NCBI GenBank assembly: GCA_900545245.1
Contig: UQYV01000006.1
Location: 30,430 to 94,429 of the forward strand
Source: an uncultured Bacteroidales bacterium
GTDB lineage: Bacteria > Bacteroidota > Bacteroidia > Bacteroidales > UBA932
Direction of reading: 5' to 3'
DNA length: 64,000 nt
The notes under the pieces were generated by a model. It saw nothing but the letters and a program-made list of their open reading frames with translations. It ran no database searches and was not told where the DNA came from. Positions 25,501 through 34,733 of this stretch are shown in pieces. Each line of letters starts with the position of its first letter. The first letter of the stretch is position 1. A program made the translations under genes and the position numbers.

Positions 25501-26643
25501 ATGGACAAGACAGCTATTGCTAAGAAATTCGAAACCCTCTTTGGTGGAGAAGGGGACTTTTATGCGTCAGCCGGACGTATCAATCTCATCGGTGAACACA
25601 CCGACTACAACGGAGGATTCGTGTTCCCGGGCGCCATTGACAAGGGAATTGTGGCGGAAATCAGGCTCAACGGCACCGACAAGGTGAAGGCTTTCGCACT
25701 TGATCTCGACGAGTACTGCGAATTCGGACTCAGGGAGGAGGACGCACCGGTTCAAAGTTGGGCAAGGTATGTGTTCGGCGTTTGCCGTGAGACCATAAAG
25801 AGAGGCGGAAAGGTCGAGGGATTCGACACAGTATTCTCCGGTGACGTTCCTCTCGGAGCAGGAATGTCTTCTTCCGCTGCACTTGAGAGCACATTCGCGT
25901 TCGCGCTCAACGAAATCTTCAAGAACGGAATCGACAAATTCGAACTTGCCCGCATAGGCCAGAGCACCGAACACAACTACTGTGGCGTGAACTGTGGCAT
26001 CATGGACCAGTTCGCTTCTGTTTTCGGCAAGAAAGGCAACCTCATGCGTCTTGACTGCCGCTCTATGGAGTTTGAGTATTTCCCGTTTGACCCGGGCCAA
26101 CACGGCTACAGGCTTGTTCTTCTCAATTCATGCGTGAAGCATGAGCTTGTCGGTTCCCCTTACAACGACCGCCGCGCATCTTGCGAGCGTGTTGCAAAGG
26201 CTCTTGGCCAGGAATTCCTCAGAGGGGCCACTATGGAGCAGCTTGACGCCATTAAGGACAAGATTTCCGAAGAGGACTACAAGCGTGCCCGCTATGTCAT
26301 AGGTGAGGAAAAGCGCGTTCTCGACGTCTGCGATGCTCTCAACAAGGGTGATTACGAGACTGTTGGAGAAAGGATGTACGAGACCCACTGGGGCATGTCC
26401 AAGGACTACGAAGTTTCCTGCGAAGAACTCGATTTCCTCGCAACTGTCGCTAAGGAATGCGGTGTAACCGGTTCAAGGATTATGGGCGGCGGTTTCGGCG
26501 GCTGCACCATCAACCTCGTGAAGGAGGACCTCTACGATGCGTTTATCGAGAAAGCAAAGGCAGCGTTCAAGGAGAAATATGGTCACGAGCCGATTGTCAT
26601 TGACGTAGTCATCTCCGACGGAGCCCGCAAGGTTCAGGAATAA
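25501..26643 (+). CDS. galK: Galactokinase
   Basis: 380 residues, normal length. The galactose-binding signature G-R-I-N-L-I-G-E-H-T-D-Y is at 25-36. The ATP-binding GHMP motif P-L-G-A-G-M-S-S-S-A-A is at about 117-127, and the third GHMP motif is 'MGGGFGGCTINLV'. GalK phosphorylates galactose to galactose-1-phosphate, the entry to the Leloir pathway. No galT, galE or transporter gene is adjacent. It could use galactose released by the GH27 enzyme encoded at 44865, but this link is functional inference. A segment of its coding sequence (26313-26344) reappears at 63844-63875. Confidence 0.98.
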   Translation: MDKTAIAKKFETLFGGEGDFYASAGRINLIGEHTDYNGGFVFPGAIDKGIVAEIRLNGTDKVKAFALDLDEYCEFGLREEDAPVQSWARYVFGVCRETIKRGGKVEGFDTVFSGDVPLGAGMSSSAALESTFAFALNEIFKNGIDKFELARIGQSTEHNYCGVNCGIMDQFASVFGKKGNLMRLDCRSMEFEYFPFDPGQHGYRLVLLNSCVKHELVGSPYNDRRASCERVAKALGQEFLRGATMEQLDAIKDKISEEDYKRARYVIGEEKRVLDVCDALNKGDYETVGERMYETHWGMSKDYEVSCEELDFLATVAKECGVTGSRIMGGGFGGCTINLVKEDLYDAFIEKAKAAFKEKYGHEPIVIDVVISDGARKVQE

Positions 26644-26672
26644 CCCCAAAAGCCGGGTTCACTTTTTAAAAA

Positions 26673-27326
26673 TTATTTCACTCTGCGACAGGCCACCGCG
26701 TTGACGATTTGATCGAAACTCTCGTGTTGTTCATTGAACTCCGGGGATTGCAGCATCATCATGGCAACGAAGATCGGGAGATAGTCGCGGAGTGAATTGC
26801 GTAGAGCCCGCAAGGCAAATTGGATGTGAGAGGTGACCTGGCGGACCGGAATGCCATAGATTTCTGAAATCTCGCCGTAGGTCTTTTCGTCCACTCGGCT
26901 GGCGAGGAAGACCTTTCTGGTCACCTCAGGCATTCTTTTCAAACATTTCTCAACAATACTGTCGATTTCCTCGGCAAAGAGCCCCTCCGGATTCAGACTT
27001 TTCAGCGAATTGATTTCGTAGAACTGCATCCGGTTGCTCACTTCGTGTATGTTTTTCTGAATCCTCGTGCGATTATTCTCCACCTTTAGGTGGTCCAGAC
27101 AGCGATTTATTATAGATTTGAAGGCATAGGCCTCGTAGTTTTCCGTTTTCAGGTCGCGACGCTTTTCCCACATCCTGATGAAACACTCGTTCACTATGTC
27201 CTCGGCTGCGCTGTCGTCGTGGATGTAGGAATTTGCTATTTTTACAAACATCATTCTGCAACGGGAGAATATTCTTCCGAATTCTTCTTCAGTCAGTTCT
27301 CTTGAAGCTTTTTCCTCTTCAAACAT
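26673..27326 (-). CDS. ECF RNA polymerase sigma factor (FecI-like)
   Basis: 217 residues. Region 2 is seen as 'DDSAAEDIVNECFIRMWEKR' (about 37-56), and region 4 as 'DEKTYGEISEIYGIPVRQV' (about 145-163) with a C-terminal helix. This is the Bacteroidales expansion type that pairs with a FecR anti-sigma factor and a SusC transducer. Its gene is divergent from fecR (27569) rather than co-directional, separated by 242 bases, so sigma factor and anti-sigma factor use different promoters. The likely target is the fecR-susC-susD locus to the right. The C-terminus (about 170-217) extends past region 4 with a hydrophobic stretch 'LPIFVAMMML'. Confidence 0.92.
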   Translation of the reverse strand: MFEEEKASRELTEEEFGRIFSRCRMMFVKIANSYIHDDSAAEDIVNECFIRMWEKRRDLKTENYEAYAFKSIINRCLDHLKVENNRTRIQKNIHEVSNRMQFYEINSLKSLNPEGLFAEEIDSIVEKCLKRMPEVTRKVFLASRVDEKTYGEISEIYGIPVRQVTSHIQFALRALRNSLRDYLPIFVAMMMLQSPEFNEQHESFDQIVNAVACRRVK

Positions 27327-27408
27327 TCTATATGCGCTTGTTCGTGGTTAGTCTCTGTTTGTCACGATTTTCGTTTTCTGCAAAACGAAGTCTTTAACAG
27401 ACAGAAAG

Positions 27409-27440
27409 CAAATATAGTGTTAATAATCATAAATCATCAA
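27409..27440 (-). promoter_or_regulatory. Promoter of the ECF sigma gene
   Basis: On the minus strand TTG (27438-27440), a 21-base spacer and TATATTTG (27409-27416) form a good housekeeping-type promoter 83 bases upstream of the sigma gene. Confidence 0.65.
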
Positions 27441-27520
27441 GAAAAAACGAAAAATAATATATTTACAAAAAAACTTAAAATTTTCTGTAAAGCCGGAAAT
27501 ATTGCTCGTCTATAAATCAG

Positions 27521-27538
27521 CGGACGAAAAACGGACGA
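27521..27538 (+). promoter_or_regulatory. Paired CGGACGA repeats before fecR
   Basis: CGGACGA occurs at 27521-27527 and 27532-27538, 11 bp apart (one helical turn), with an inverted TCGTC at 27506-27510. They lie 31-48 bases upstream of the fecR start. No TAnnTTTG box is seen here, so the site could belong to an ECF-dependent promoter. The function is inferred. Confidence 0.35.
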
Positions 27539-27568
27539 TTAAACTTGAACAAAATAAACTTAAACAAA

Positions 27569-28534
27569 ATGACAGACGAACTGCTTTTCAAATATTTCAA
27601 CAATGAGGCATCTCCGGAAGAGGTGGCTCAGATTGAGCAGTGGCTGGAAGCAGACCCTGCAAGACAGGAGGAGTTCGACTCTGCGCATTTTCTTTTCAGC
27701 GCCACGGTTCTGCGTTCCGACGAAATGGCACGCCTTACTGTTCCTGGAGCGCTCGAAAAGAGTTCAAGACAGTCGAAAGTCCGCAGACTCATTTTCCGCT
27801 ATGCCGCTGCAATCGCCGCTGTTGTAGTTGCCGGAGTATCCGGAGTGCTTGTCGAGAAAGAACTCTCCTACAGAGAAATGGTCGCACAGATAAATGTGCT
27901 TGAAGTCCCTGCAGGTCAGAGAATGTCGATTACACTGAACGACGGCACCCAAGTTCAGCTGAACGGAAATTCCCGCATTGAATACCCTGTGGTTTTCGCA
28001 CGCGACCAAAGAAGAGTGAAAATCTCCGGTGAGGCCTTCCTTGAGGTCACTCACGATGAAAATCATCCATTCGTAGTGGAAACCTTCGCCTCAGAAGTTG
28101 AGGTGCTAGGAACACGCTTCAATGTCTACACCGACGAGTCTCTCGGACATTTTTCGACCACGCTCGTCAACGGAAAAGTTCGCGTGACCACCAACGACGA
28201 GACCGCCGAGCAGGTTGTTCTCTCACCTGATGAAATGGTGCGGCTTATGGACAATCACCTTGTTGTTACAAGAGTTGATGCGGAAGACTTGATTTCCTGG
28301 ACAGAAGGATATATCAATCTCGCGGGCAATGACTTCGAGGCCCTTATGCACAGATTTGAGAATGCATACGGAGTTAAAATCGTCATCGACCGCAAGACAA
28401 TGCCGAAAGTCGGCTACCAGAGCGGTAAAATCCGTGTGTCTGAAGGCGTAAACTTCGCCTTGAGGCTTCTTCAGAAAGAGTGTCGGTTCACTTACACTGA
28501 GGACTATGAAACCAACACGATAACCATAAGATAG
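27569..28534 (+). CDS. FecR-family anti-sigma factor
   Basis: The ATG at 27569 is chosen over an upstream TTG (27545), giving 321 residues. A cytoplasmic helical N-terminus for sigma binding (about 1-70) precedes one transmembrane helix (about 75-95). The periplasmic FecR domain follows (about 105-205; 'LEVPAGQRMSITLNDGTQV' and 'VEVLGTRFNVYTDE'). The C-terminal DUF4974-like domain (about 245-321) reads 'AEDLISWTEGYINL' and 'LRLLQKECRFTYTEDYE'. It should hold the sigma factor of 26673-27326 inactive until the STN domain of the SusC encoded next contacts its periplasmic part. The susC gene begins 94 bases downstream. Confidence 0.93.
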   Translation: MTDELLFKYFNNEASPEEVAQIEQWLEADPARQEEFDSAHFLFSATVLRSDEMARLTVPGALEKSSRQSKVRRLIFRYAAAIAAVVVAGVSGVLVEKELSYREMVAQINVLEVPAGQRMSITLNDGTQVQLNGNSRIEYPVVFARDQRRVKISGEAFLEVTHDENHPFVVETFASEVEVLGTRFNVYTDESLGHFSTTLVNGKVRVTTNDETAEQVVLSPDEMVRLMDNHLVVTRVDAEDLISWTEGYINLAGNDFEALMHRFENAYGVKIVIDRKTMPKVGYQSGKIRVSEGVNFALRLLQKECRFTYTEDYETNTITIR

Positions 28535-28628
28535 ATTGTTTTTCTCTCCATTCGCCCCGGCGGCAAGCGCAATCCCGACCGAATGTGTGAGGCTAAACAA
28601 TACATACGATAATAATTAACCACATACT

Positions 28629-31600
28629 ATGTCGAAGACAGTATCATCCAAAATCGGAGCGCTGTTGCTGTCACTCATATTGTCAGTCTTTTGTGCTCTT
28701 CCATCATTTGCACAGAACGACAAGACAGTGACCATCGAGGCGAAAGACGTCGCTTTGGAGAAAGTGATGCAGCAGATTGAAAAACAGACGCGCTGTGTAT
28801 TCCTCAACAAAGATGTCGACGTGAAGGAAAATGTTTCTGTAAGCATTTCCGGCAAGACTCTTTCCGAAGCTCTCAACATCCTTTTCAAAGGCAAGGACAT
28901 CGAGTGGAAGATTGACTCCGGTCACATCATCATCTCGAAGAAAAGCATTGAATCTCCAATAGGGGGGGGTGGCAGCGCTAATTCTCAACAAATCAGCGGA
29001 TTAGTCGTTGACGAGGACGGCCTGCCAATCATCGGTGTGGGTGTCATCATCCAAGGCACCACCATCGGAACGGGCACCGACCTCGACGGTAATTTCGCGT
29101 TCATCCTGCCGGAGGGAATGGAGAACTCATCACTTGAGTTTTCCTGCCTCGGCTATTCTACCCAGACCCTAAAAATCGGTTCGCGCAGAGTTTTCAACAT
29201 CACAATGAGCAGCGACGCCATAGTGATGGAAGGAACAGTCGTGACTGCACTCGGTATCAAGCGTTCGGAAAAAGCCCTGAGCTACAATGTCCAGCAGGTC
29301 AACGCCGACGAGGTGACGATGAACAAAGACGCGAACTTCATCAACTCTCTCAACGGTAAAGTTGCGGGACTTAACATCAACGCTTCCTCATCAGGAGTCG
29401 GTGGTGCGTCGAAGGTTGTGATGCGTGGTATGAAATCCATCAGCCAGTCTTCAAACGCACTTTATGTCATTGACGGTGTGCCAATGTACACAACCGCCCG
29501 CGACGGAGGCACACAGTTCGCTTCCCAGGGTTCGACAGACCCTATTGCCGACATCAACCCTGAAGACATCGAGAGCATTTCGGTGCTTACCGGTGCGGCT
29601 GCTGCGGCTCTTTACGGTTCCGATGCAGCCAACGGTGCGATTGTGGTGACGACAAAGAAGGGAAAGGAAGGCAAGCTCACCGCAACGGCTTCTGCTTCAG
29701 TCGAGCTTATGACTCCTTTCGTGCTTCCGCGTTTCCAGAACCGCTACGGCACGGGAGACCTCAATTCCTCCATCGGTTCGGAAGTACGCAGCTGGGGTAA
29801 GCTTATGAACGAGGCCAACAACCCTCTCTACAACCCTGCAAAAGATTACTTCAGAACAGGCGTAACCCACAACGAAACTGTTTCTGTCTCAATGGGTAAC
29901 GAAAAGAACCAAAGCTATCTTTCAGGTTCATCGATTGACTCCTACGGAATTGTGCCGAACAACCGCTACAACCGCTACAACTTCACATTCCGCAACACCA
30001 CCTCCTTCCTCAAAGACAAGATGCATCTTGACTTCAGCGCGAGCTACATCAGCCAGAAGGACAAGAATATGACCAATCAGGGTACCTACAACAACCCTCT
30101 CGTCGGTGCGTACATCTTCCCTCGTTCAAACGACTGGGGGGCTGTCAGAATGTATGAGAGATATGACGTTGTTCGCCGTCTCTCCACACAGTACTGGCCG
30201 ATAGGTGATGCTGGTATGACAATGCAGAACCCATACTGGATTAATTACCGCAACCTCCGTGAGAACCGCAAGGATCGTTTTATGCTGAACGCTCAACTCA
30301 GCTACGACATCCTCGACTGGTTGAATGTTTCGGGTCGTGTGAAGATGGACCGATCAGCCACCAAATACACCGAGAAATTCTACGCCTCCACATTCACCCA
30401 GCTCACAGAGAGCTCTCAGAACGGACTCTATGGAATCTCGGAAATGACTGATCGTCAAATCTATGCAGACTTCCTCGTGAACATCAACAAACGATTTGGA
30501 ACAGACTGGAGTCTTCAGGTCAACCTCGGTACCTCAATTTCCGATATGTACTATGACGCGCTCAAAAACCGCGGTCCTATCGCTGACGGACAGATGTCCG
30601 CAGAGCGTGCCGGCATCGCAAACGTGTTCAACGTACAGAACCTGAGCAACTCCACAAAGACCACCAGACTTCAGGAAGGATGGCGCGAACAGACCCAGTC
30701 AATCTTCGGTTCGGCCGAATTGGGATACAAGGGGGCCTACTATCTCACTCTCACTGCACGCAACGACTGGCCTTCACAGCTCGCCGGACCTCACTCCAAC
30801 AGAAAGTCCTTCTTCTATCCGTCTATCGGAGGTTCAATCGTGCTCTCGCAGATTATTCCGAATATGCCTAAAGAACTCGAATATCTCAAAATCAGAGGTT
30901 CTTATGCATCTGTTGGTACGGCATTCGAGCGCTACATCGCAAACCCGCTCTACAGCTGGAATGCAAGCGGACTGAGCTGGAACACCCAAACTCAGTATCC
31001 GGTCTACAACCTCAAGCCTGAGCTCACCAACTCATTCGAAGTGGGTCTTTCAATGAGGTTCCTCCACTACTTCAATCTCGACGCAACCTACTATCACACA
31101 AATACAAAGAACCAGACTTTCAACCCGCAGATTTCCACCGGTTCCGGTTCGTCGGACATCTTCATCCAGTCCGGAGACGTGAGAAACCAGGGTCTTGAGC
31201 TCACTCTCGGGTTCAGCAACACTTGGAACAAGTTCACTTGGAACAGCAACTACACCTTCTCATTCAACGAGAACAAGGTGATGTCGCTCGCAGACAATGT
31301 GACCAACCCTGCAACCGGAGAGACCTTCTCTGTTTCGCAGCTTGATATGAACGGACTCGGTCTGGCACACTTCATTCTCCGTGAAGGCGGTTCGCTCGGT
31401 GACCTCTACTCCCTCGGAGACTTCAACTACGACTCTAACGGACGCATCATCGTCAACGAAGACGGCACTGTGACCACGAGAACATTCTCAGACACAAAGG
31501 ATTATGTCAAACTCGGAAGCGTTCTTCCAAGGTCCAATATGTCTTGGAGAAATGACTTCAGCATTGCAGGTTTCAACTTCGGATTCCTCATCACTGCAAG

Positions 31601-32021
31601 AATCGGCGGCATCGTCTACTCAAGCACACAAGCCATCCTCGACTACTACGGTGTCTCTGAGGCTTCAGCACTTGCACGCGACAACGGCGGAGTCTTCCTC
31701 AACGGCGGAGACAAGCTTGACGCCAACAAATGGTACAGCTCAGTCGGCGGTTCCAATCCGCTTCCGCAGGAATACACCTATTCCGGCACCAATGTACGTC
31801 TCCAGGAGGCTTCAATCGGCTACACCTTCCCAAGAAAGATGCTCGGCAATGTTTGCGACCTCAGCCTTTCGATTGTCGGCCGCAACTTGTGGATGATTTA
31901 CAACAAGGCGCCTTTCGACCCGGAATCCATAGCCACGACAGGGAACTACTACCAGGGCATCGACCACTTTATGATGCCGTCCCTCCGCAATTTCGGATTT
32001 AATGTGCGAATTACATTCTAA
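28629..32021 (+). CDS. SusC-family TonB-dependent transporter with STN signalling domain
   Basis: 1130 residues. A signal peptide (to about 29) precedes an STN domain (about 33-103; 'VTIEAKDVALEKVMQQI', 'GKTLSEALNILF'), which contacts FecR. A glycine linker coded by G8 follows (about 112-114), then a carboxypeptidase-regulatory-like domain (about 120-205; 'GLVVDEDGLPIIGVGV'). The plug carries 'ALYVIDGVPMYT' and 'AAALYGSDAANGAIVVTTKKG', and the rest is the barrel, ending 'FGFNVRITF'. It should import oligosaccharides released at the surface by the GH18 enzyme of this locus. The G8 tract is in frame here; G7 or G9 would reach a stop within about 12 or 4 codons. Confidence 0.95.
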   Translation: MSKTVSSKIGALLLSLILSVFCALPSFAQNDKTVTIEAKDVALEKVMQQIEKQTRCVFLNKDVDVKENVSVSISGKTLSEALNILFKGKDIEWKIDSGHIIISKKSIESPIGGGGSANSQQISGLVVDEDGLPIIGVGVIIQGTTIGTGTDLDGNFAFILPEGMENSSLEFSCLGYSTQTLKIGSRRVFNITMSSDAIVMEGTVVTALGIKRSEKALSYNVQQVNADEVTMNKDANFINSLNGKVAGLNINASSSGVGGASKVVMRGMKSISQSSNALYVIDGVPMYTTARDGGTQFASQGSTDPIADINPEDIESISVLTGAAAAALYGSDAANGAIVVTTKKGKEGKLTATASASVELMTPFVLPRFQNRYGTGDLNSSIGSEVRSWGKLMNEANNPLYNPAKDYFRTGVTHNETVSVSMGNEKNQSYLSGSSIDSYGIVPNNRYNRYNFTFRNTTSFLKDKMHLDFSASYISQKDKNMTNQGTYNNPLVGAYIFPRSNDWGAVRMYERYDVVRRLSTQYWPIGDAGMTMQNPYWINYRNLRENRKDRFMLNAQLSYDILDWLNVSGRVKMDRSATKYTEKFYASTFTQLTESSQNGLYGISEMTDRQIYADFLVNINKRFGTDWSLQVNLGTSISDMYYDALKNRGPIADGQMSAERAGIANVFNVQNLSNSTKTTRLQEGWREQTQSIFGSAELGYKGAYYLTLTARNDWPSQLAGPHSNRKSFFYPSIGGSIVLSQIIPNMPKELEYLKIRGSYASVGTAFERYIANPLYSWNASGLSWNTQTQYPVYNLKPELTNSFEVGLSMRFLHYFNLDATYYHTNTKNQTFNPQISTGSGSSDIFIQSGDVRNQGLELTLGFSNTWNKFTWNSNYTFSFNENKVMSLADNVTNPATGETFSVSQLDMNGLGLAHFILREGGSLGDLYSLGDFNYDSNGRIIVNEDGTVTTRTFSDTKDYVKLGSVLPRSNMSWRNDFSIAGFNFGFLITARIGGIVYSSTQAILDYYGVSEASALARDNGGVFLNGGDKLDANKWYSSVGGSNPLPQEYTYSGTNVRLQEASIGYTFPRKMLGNVCDLSLSIVGRNLWMIYNKAPFDPESIATTGNYYQGIDHFMMPSLRNFGFNVRITF
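28962..28969 (+). repeat. G8 homopolymer inside susC, in frame
   Basis: Eight consecutive G encode part of the linker between the STN and carboxypeptidase-regulatory-like domains. Deletion or insertion of one G truncates the protein. The position matches the junction where the other susC (5061-5067) carries G7. Confidence 0.8.
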
Positions 32022-32033
32022 TTACGAGGAGAT

Positions 32034-33671
32034 ATGATTATGAGAAATATGACAATGACAAAGAATTTCCTCTGTTTCGCAGGGCTCGTATCACTCGGTC
32101 TTATGGCTCTTTCCTGCACAGGAAACTATCTGGAAATCAACACAAATCCATACGAAGTCAATCGTGAGCAGACCCTCACCGACGGATATGCCACAGCAGC
32201 TGCAATCGCGGCTATGGGCGGAGCGGTCGTTTCAACCGACGTCAACACGGCTCAGTTCACCGACTGTCTGCTCGGCGGTCCGATGGGAGGATATTACTCC
32301 ACAACCGGCGCATTCGAAAAGACCATTGACAACTACAACGCAACCGACGACTGGACGAGAGTGCTCCTTGCGAGTGACAGGATAATCCCGACTCTCTACT
32401 CCAACCTTTCGGAACTCAAGAGCATCACTGACGACCCTGTCACACTTTCAATAGCGAATATCATCAAGGTGACCGCAATGCTCAGGGTGACAGACACTTA
32501 TGGTCCAATCCCATATTCACAAATCGGACAGGGTGGAAAAATCACCGTAGCCTACGACTCACAGGAGAAGGTCTACGACACGATGTTCGGAGAACTCGAC
32601 GCCTGCATCAAGACGCTGACCGACAACCGTCTTTCCGCAATCCCGTCCACCGCAGACCCTGTCTATGACGGTACAGCAGTGAAGTGGTGCAAATTCGCCA
32701 ACTCTCTGAAACTCAGAATGGCGATGAGGATTGTCTATGTAGCTCCTGAAAAGGCGAAGAAATATGCCGAGGAGGCAGTGAGCCACGAAATCGGCGTTTT
32801 TGCGGACAATTCCGACAATGCGGCATTGCAGAAAGTGGCCTTTGGAGACAAGGGTAACCCTCTCTACACCGCCATCAAATACAACCAGCCGACCGGAAGC
32901 GTGACCGGTGGTGACACTCACGCAGCGGCTGACATCATCTGCTATATGAACGGCTACAACGACCCGCGTCGTGCAAAGTATTTCATCAAATCCGAATTTG
33001 ACGGAATCGACTATGTGGGTATCAGAATCGGCATCGAAAAACCGTCTCTGAATAGCGTAGGTCGCAAATACTCAGGTGTCAATGTGACCACTGAAGACCC
33101 GCTCGTGTGGATAAACGCCGCAGAGGTGGCATTCCTTAAGGCAGAGGCGAAGGCTGTGTTTGGCTTCAATATGGGAGCAGGCAGTGCCGAGGACTTCTAC
33201 AACGAGGGCATCAGACTCTCATTCGAGCAGTTCGGTCTCTCTGGTTATGCAGAGTATGCTGCGGACAACGTGAACAAGCCGGCAACCTATGCCGACCCTT
33301 CAGGTCTCAACAGCTACGCCGGAGTGCTTTCATCCCTCACAGTGAAATGGGACGAGGCGGCAACCCCGGCCCAGAAACAGGAGAGGATTATGATTCAGAA
33401 ATGGATTGCAAACTTCAACAACGGCATCGAGGCTTGGTCTGACCATCGTCGCACCGGATATCCGAAGTTCTTCCCTGCAACTGACGCCGGCAACAAGAGC
33501 GGCGGTTCAGTGACAAACGAACACGGAGCACGCCGTATGGTCTACCCTCTCGCAGAGTACTCCAACAACGGTGAGAACGTGAACGAAGCCGTAGCCTCCT
33601 ATCTCGGTGGTCCTGACAAGATGGGTACACGCCTCTGGTGGGACTGCAACCCAGTTGTTGTTATTAAGTAA
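32034..33671 (+). CDS. SusD-like (SusD_2 type) outer-membrane lipoprotein
   Basis: 545 residues. The start at 32034 is preferred because GAGGAG lies five bases before it; further ATGs follow at 32040 and later. Lipobox 'LMALSC', then T-G-N-Y-L-E-I-N-T-N-P-Y, which is characteristic of the SusD/RagB-like_2 subgroup. The helical core follows, with 'VKWCKFANSLKLRMAMRIVY' and 'EVAFLKAEA', and the C-terminus holds 'ARRMVYPLAEYSNNGENV'. It caps the SusC encoded 12 bases upstream and binds the imported glycan. In the best-known high-mannose N-glycan locus the SusD is of this kind, but specificity cannot be read from the sequence. Confidence 0.92.
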   Translation: MIMRNMTMTKNFLCFAGLVSLGLMALSCTGNYLEINTNPYEVNREQTLTDGYATAAAIAAMGGAVVSTDVNTAQFTDCLLGGPMGGYYSTTGAFEKTIDNYNATDDWTRVLLASDRIIPTLYSNLSELKSITDDPVTLSIANIIKVTAMLRVTDTYGPIPYSQIGQGGKITVAYDSQEKVYDTMFGELDACIKTLTDNRLSAIPSTADPVYDGTAVKWCKFANSLKLRMAMRIVYVAPEKAKKYAEEAVSHEIGVFADNSDNAALQKVAFGDKGNPLYTAIKYNQPTGSVTGGDTHAAADIICYMNGYNDPRRAKYFIKSEFDGIDYVGIRIGIEKPSLNSVGRKYSGVNVTTEDPLVWINAAEVAFLKAEAKAVFGFNMGAGSAEDFYNEGIRLSFEQFGLSGYAEYAADNVNKPATYADPSGLNSYAGVLSSLTVKWDEAATPAQKQERIMIQKWIANFNNGIEAWSDHRRTGYPKFFPATDAGNKSGGSVTNEHGARRMVYPLAEYSNNGENVNEAVASYLGGPDKMGTRLWWDCNPVVVIK

Positions 33672-33721
33672 CCGGATTGGGATTTTAAAGTTTCAACTAC
33701 TTCAGAAACAGATTTATTGAA

Positions 33722-34720
33722 ATGAAAAAGTTTTTAAACATATCGCTGCCTGTCCTGGGAACAATGCTCCTGCTGTTCACCTCGTGCAGCAAATGGACTC
33801 AGCCGCAAAATCTCGACTTCCGTCACAAAACTCAGGAAGAAATCGACCCTGCGGCCTACGAGAACTACCTCTCGGGCATTAGGGAGTACAAAAAGACTGA
33901 GCATAAATTGATGTTCGTGACGATGAAGGGTTCTGCAGAGCATCCATCAAGTCAGAACCAGCACCTTATGGCTATGCCAGACAGTGCGGACTTCGTAATC
34001 GTGGACATCAACGAAGCTCTCCACTCTACAGTGGTTGCGGAAATCCCGCAGATTCGCGAACGTAAAGGAACTGAGGCTCTTCTGTTCGTGGACTATGCAA
34101 GGATTCACACAGCTTGGGGACTCCTCGAAGACAAAAGAGCGGATGAGGGAAAACCGGCAGGAACAACGGAAGAAGCTGCACAATTCTTCAAGGAGCAGAC
34201 TCAAAAGCAGCTTGACAGATGTGGCGAATACGGATTTCACGGACTTGTGGCTTCTTTTGTCGGAAATACATCCACAGAATATGCTAAGGCTTCCCACGAG
34301 GCTTTCATCGCAACTATCAAGGCATATTGCACTGCCAGTCCTCAACTCAAGACAGTTTTCAGAGGAAGTGCACGTAATGTCGTAGACACCGACTTCCTCA
34401 AAATCTGCTCATACGTCATCATTGTTGCTGGCGAGGAGAAAAAACTCACTCCTTTGGTGGGCCGAATCCTCGGAAGAACTCCGGCGAACAACAACGTAGT
34501 TATGGAACTCAGCGTTCCAACAGTTTCAGAGCCTGAGCAGAAAGGCGCCACACTTTCAGACGGAGCCGCTTGGGTGCTTTCAGAAGTCGAAAACAATACA
34601 TTCAAGGCTTGCGGACTTGCGGCCGGGAATGCTTACGACGACTATTTCAACAAAAACTATCCTTTCTGCAATGTACGCAAGGCGATTTCACAGATGAATC
34701 CGTCGCAGAAAACAGAATAA
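33722..34720 (+). CDS. GH18-like lipoprotein without catalytic residues (putative surface glycan-binding protein)
   Basis: 332 residues; lipoprotein signal (lipobox LFTSC). The body has a GH18 TIM-barrel pattern: 'SADFVIVDINEALH' resembles strand beta 2-3, and 'LDRCGEYGFHGLVASFVG' lies where the catalytic strand belongs. In active GH18 this strand reads D-G-x-D-x-D-x-E. Here it is H-G-L-V-A-S-F-V (about 173-180), so the catalytic Asp and Glu are all missing. The barrel is retained, suggesting a binding role beside the active GH18 encoded at 36022. GH18-like binding proteins are known in related loci (from memory). It lies 50 bases after susD and 13 before the DUF1735-LamG gene. Confidence 0.75.
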   Translation: MKKFLNISLPVLGTMLLLFTSCSKWTQPQNLDFRHKTQEEIDPAAYENYLSGIREYKKTEHKLMFVTMKGSAEHPSSQNQHLMAMPDSADFVIVDINEALHSTVVAEIPQIRERKGTEALLFVDYARIHTAWGLLEDKRADEGKPAGTTEEAAQFFKEQTQKQLDRCGEYGFHGLVASFVGNTSTEYAKASHEAFIATIKAYCTASPQLKTVFRGSARNVVDTDFLKICSYVIIVAGEEKKLTPLVGRILGRTPANNNVVMELSVPTVSEPEQKGATLSDGAAWVLSEVENNTFKACGLAAGNAYDDYFNKNYPFCNVRKAISQMNPSQKTE

Positions 34721-34733
34721 AACAAATGCTGAT

